NCBI RefSeq assembly: GCF_015207005.2
Contig: NZ_JADEXS020000001.1
Coordinates: 620,001-684,000 of the forward strand
Direction: 5' to 3'
Source: Desmonostoc muscorum LEGE 12446
GTDB taxonomy: Bacteria; Cyanobacteriota; Cyanobacteriia; Cyanobacteriales; Nostocaceae
DNA length: 64,000 nucleotides
In this document: positions 62,484-64,000 of the stretch, one piece after another
How the letters are laid out: each line of letters starts with the position of its first letter
Numbering within the stretch: the first letter of the stretch is position 1
Made by a program: the position numbers and the translations under genes
Notes under the pieces: model-generated
The model's input: the letters and a program-made list of their open reading frames with translations, nothing else
Database searches by the model: none
Told to the model about the DNA's origin: nothing

Positions 62484-63875
62484 TCAAATCAATCCTTCCA
62501 ACGCGTGTTGCAAATCATTCGTTACATCTGCAACAGCTTGCCTAGCACCCAAACGATTCTCTTTATATGCCGGGTAACGTTCAGAAATAGATATGGGTTC
62601 ACCCACAGTTATTTTGACTTGTTCCTTCCCTAATTGTGGACGCTGGACAGCTTTACCGCCTTGAATTTTAGCAATCATTTTCCATAGAATTAGAGTTGTT
62701 TCCGCAAATCTTTCTACTGTTGGTTTTTCTTTAATATAATTACCAGAAACAGCCACAAAACTTTCTACTAAACGCATGTGCCACATCCGCGCATTGGCTT
62801 CTTCGGCAACGCGATCGCCTAAAGCTTTTTCCACAACAGATACTCCTTTAACATCCTTAAATTCTTCTCTAAATATATAATTCCAACCAGCTTGTTCTAC
62901 TCGCCGACAGCGGTCACTCAAACTACCTTTTGACTGCAAATCAAAATACTGTTCTGAAATTAACAACGCTGCATTCAACAAAGCTTGTAAACGAACTGCT
63001 AACGCTTGATTTCTATCTGGAATTTGCTCATTGACAATCTTGGCATCTGGCAGTTTTTGATGATAGAAACGCGTGTAAAATACTTCCATCAGCGAAAGTA
63101 AATGTTCCGCCAAAGTTAATAACCGGGGATAAAGCGTTTCTACAGCAGCAACATTGCCTGGTTGTGGTGGATTCACAGGTAAACCACTAGCTGCTTCCAA
63201 TTCACTTAAAAGATTAGCGATCGCATCCCAAGGAGCATCAACATAACTATACTTAATCCCAACTGGTACAATTAAAACCTGTTGGTCACGTCCAGCTTTT
63301 TGCAAATCCTCAGCACACCAAAAGCCTAACTGGGCAATACCAGGTTCCAAGGGGCTGATAATCTCCGACAACCCATTGGTAGCACCTTCTGGCGCCGCAG
63401 CCATCGGAAAGTTTCCATTAGCAAACAAGTCACGCGCCGAACGTAACCCCGTCCAATCAGCCTTACCCCGCTGAATGGGAGTACCACCCAAACTAGACAT
63501 AATCCAGCCAATGTGAGAACCTGCCCATAGAGGAATGCCGCGATCGTAGATAAAATGAGCATGAATCGGAAGTTGTAGCGCTGTGCCTTGCGATCGTGCT
63601 ACCTTTGGCACGAGTTGAGACAGCAAGTAGCCCAAACCAAGTGGATCGTCGGTTTTAGGATGGCGAAAAGCCAGCATAAAACGGATCTTACCCTCCTGGA
63701 ACTGGTGATAGAGATCTACCAAAACTTCTACGTTGTCTGCTTCAATTTTGGTAATAGGTGTTTGCCAGTTTATCCAACTCGGTAACAACAGATGGACAAC
63801 TCGTAGAAATAAGGGGTTGAACGCTGGAGGAATAAATTCTAAAGGTGGCTGTGCTTGATAAATTACATTAGACAA
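62484..63875 (-). CDS. PlsC-type glycerolipid acyltransferase
   Basis: A 463-residue protein with acyltransferase motifs: FMLAFRHPKTDDPLG (HX4D), GTPIQRGKADWTG, AAAPEGATNGLS (EGT-like) and LIVPVGIKYSY. The remaining about 200 residues are a helical C-terminal extension. It probably makes phosphatidate. This longer cyanobacterial form differs from the short PlsC; the exact acceptor is uncertain. Confidence 0.82.
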   Translation of the reverse strand: MSNVIYQAQPPLEFIPPAFNPLFLRVVHLLLPSWINWQTPITKIEADNVEVLVDLYHQFQEGKIRFMLAFRHPKTDDPLGLGYLLSQLVPKVARSQGTALQLPIHAHFIYDRGIPLWAGSHIGWIMSSLGGTPIQRGKADWTGLRSARDLFANGNFPMAAAPEGATNGLSEIISPLEPGIAQLGFWCAEDLQKAGRDQQVLIVPVGIKYSYVDAPWDAIANLLSELEAASGLPVNPPQPGNVAAVETLYPRLLTLAEHLLSLMEVFYTRFYHQKLPDAKIVNEQIPDRNQALAVRLQALLNAALLISEQYFDLQSKGSLSDRCRRVEQAGWNYIFREEFKDVKGVSVVEKALGDRVAEEANARMWHMRLVESFVAVSGNYIKEKPTVERFAETTLILWKMIAKIQGGKAVQRPQLGKEQVKITVGEPISISERYPAYKENRLGARQAVADVTNDLQHALEGLI

Positions 63876-63895
63876 GGTTGTTTTCTCCTAAAGTG

Positions 63896-64000
63896 ACTGG
63901 GGAGTGGGGATTGGGGAATGGGGGAGATGAGGGAGATGAGGGAGATGAGGGAGATGAGGGAGATGAGGGAGTGAGAATAACTCCTAACTCCTAACTCTTG
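63896..64000. repeat. Tandem repeats at the window end
   Basis: About five GGGAGATGA units (63922-63969), followed by CTAACTC units. No gene. Confidence 0.65.

Overview
The window looks like chromosome of a filamentous, heterocyst-type (Nostocales) cyanobacterium. The evidence is the very frequent HIP1 octamer (GCGATCGC), cyanobacterial marker genes (Raf1, the phylloquinone methyltransferase MenG, a high-light-inducible protein, a fused ThiE, GUN4-domain kinase), a nif segment (cysE/nifP, nifV, nifZ, nifT), XisH/XisI homologues, and intergenic regions packed with short tandem repeats of the Nostoc type. I cannot name the species.

Layout. 1-9300: a histidine-kinase tail, a Tat-exported PhoX phosphatase with a possible Pho box, a GT2 glycosyltransferase, a DUF445 membrane protein, menG, a REC-GAF regulator and raf1. 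9400-14130: a coupled pair with a DUF6745-like protein, a decayed IS630 transposase carrying an in-frame palindromic repeat, an MBL-fold protein, a kinase-GUN4 fusion and a HicB-like protein. 14234-20486: the respiratory cytochrome c oxidase locus, with ctaB/ctaA (heme A synthesis) divergent from coxBAC. 21121-28584: a second kinase with an N-terminal duplication, a PstS-like protein, a nonsense-broken xisH with xisI, a WD40 protein, hli and alanine dehydrogenase.

28585-34980 is the most unusual region. A CRISPR array of ten identical 37-nt repeats is cut in two by a 3,363-bp Tn7-like transposon (29394-32756). The transposon sits inside one spacer, flanked by a perfect 5-bp duplication (CGTAG). 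Removing it and one CGTAG restores a 34-nt spacer, the normal length for this array. Its ends carry 28-bp terminal inverted repeats and arrays of TnsB-type sites. Inside, TnsAB has lost its transposase core and TnsC its C-terminal half, each by an internal deletion, but TniQ is intact. No cas genes lie in the window. A two-gene ATPase plus TOPRIM-like cassette, probably defensive, follows the array directly.

35178-50636: cydAB (bd-type quinol oxidase), Uma2 and Rpn nucleases, a dihydrouridine synthase, a MITE, a candidate double-glycine secreted peptide, a desaturase divergent from a TetR/recombinase-like fusion with palindromic operators, a beta-helix/SPOR protein, thiE-thiS, a class D beta-lactamase-like protein and a GT4 glycosyltransferase. 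51414-58710: a DUF1517 protein, a nonsense-broken HNH nuclease, and the nif segment running from cysE/nifP through nifV-nifZ-nifT to a [2Fe-2S] protein. 58848-64000: two Uma2 proteins, a toxin-antitoxin pair with a broken toxin, a ParA pair and an acyltransferase.

All family assignments come from reading motifs by eye. No database search was possible.
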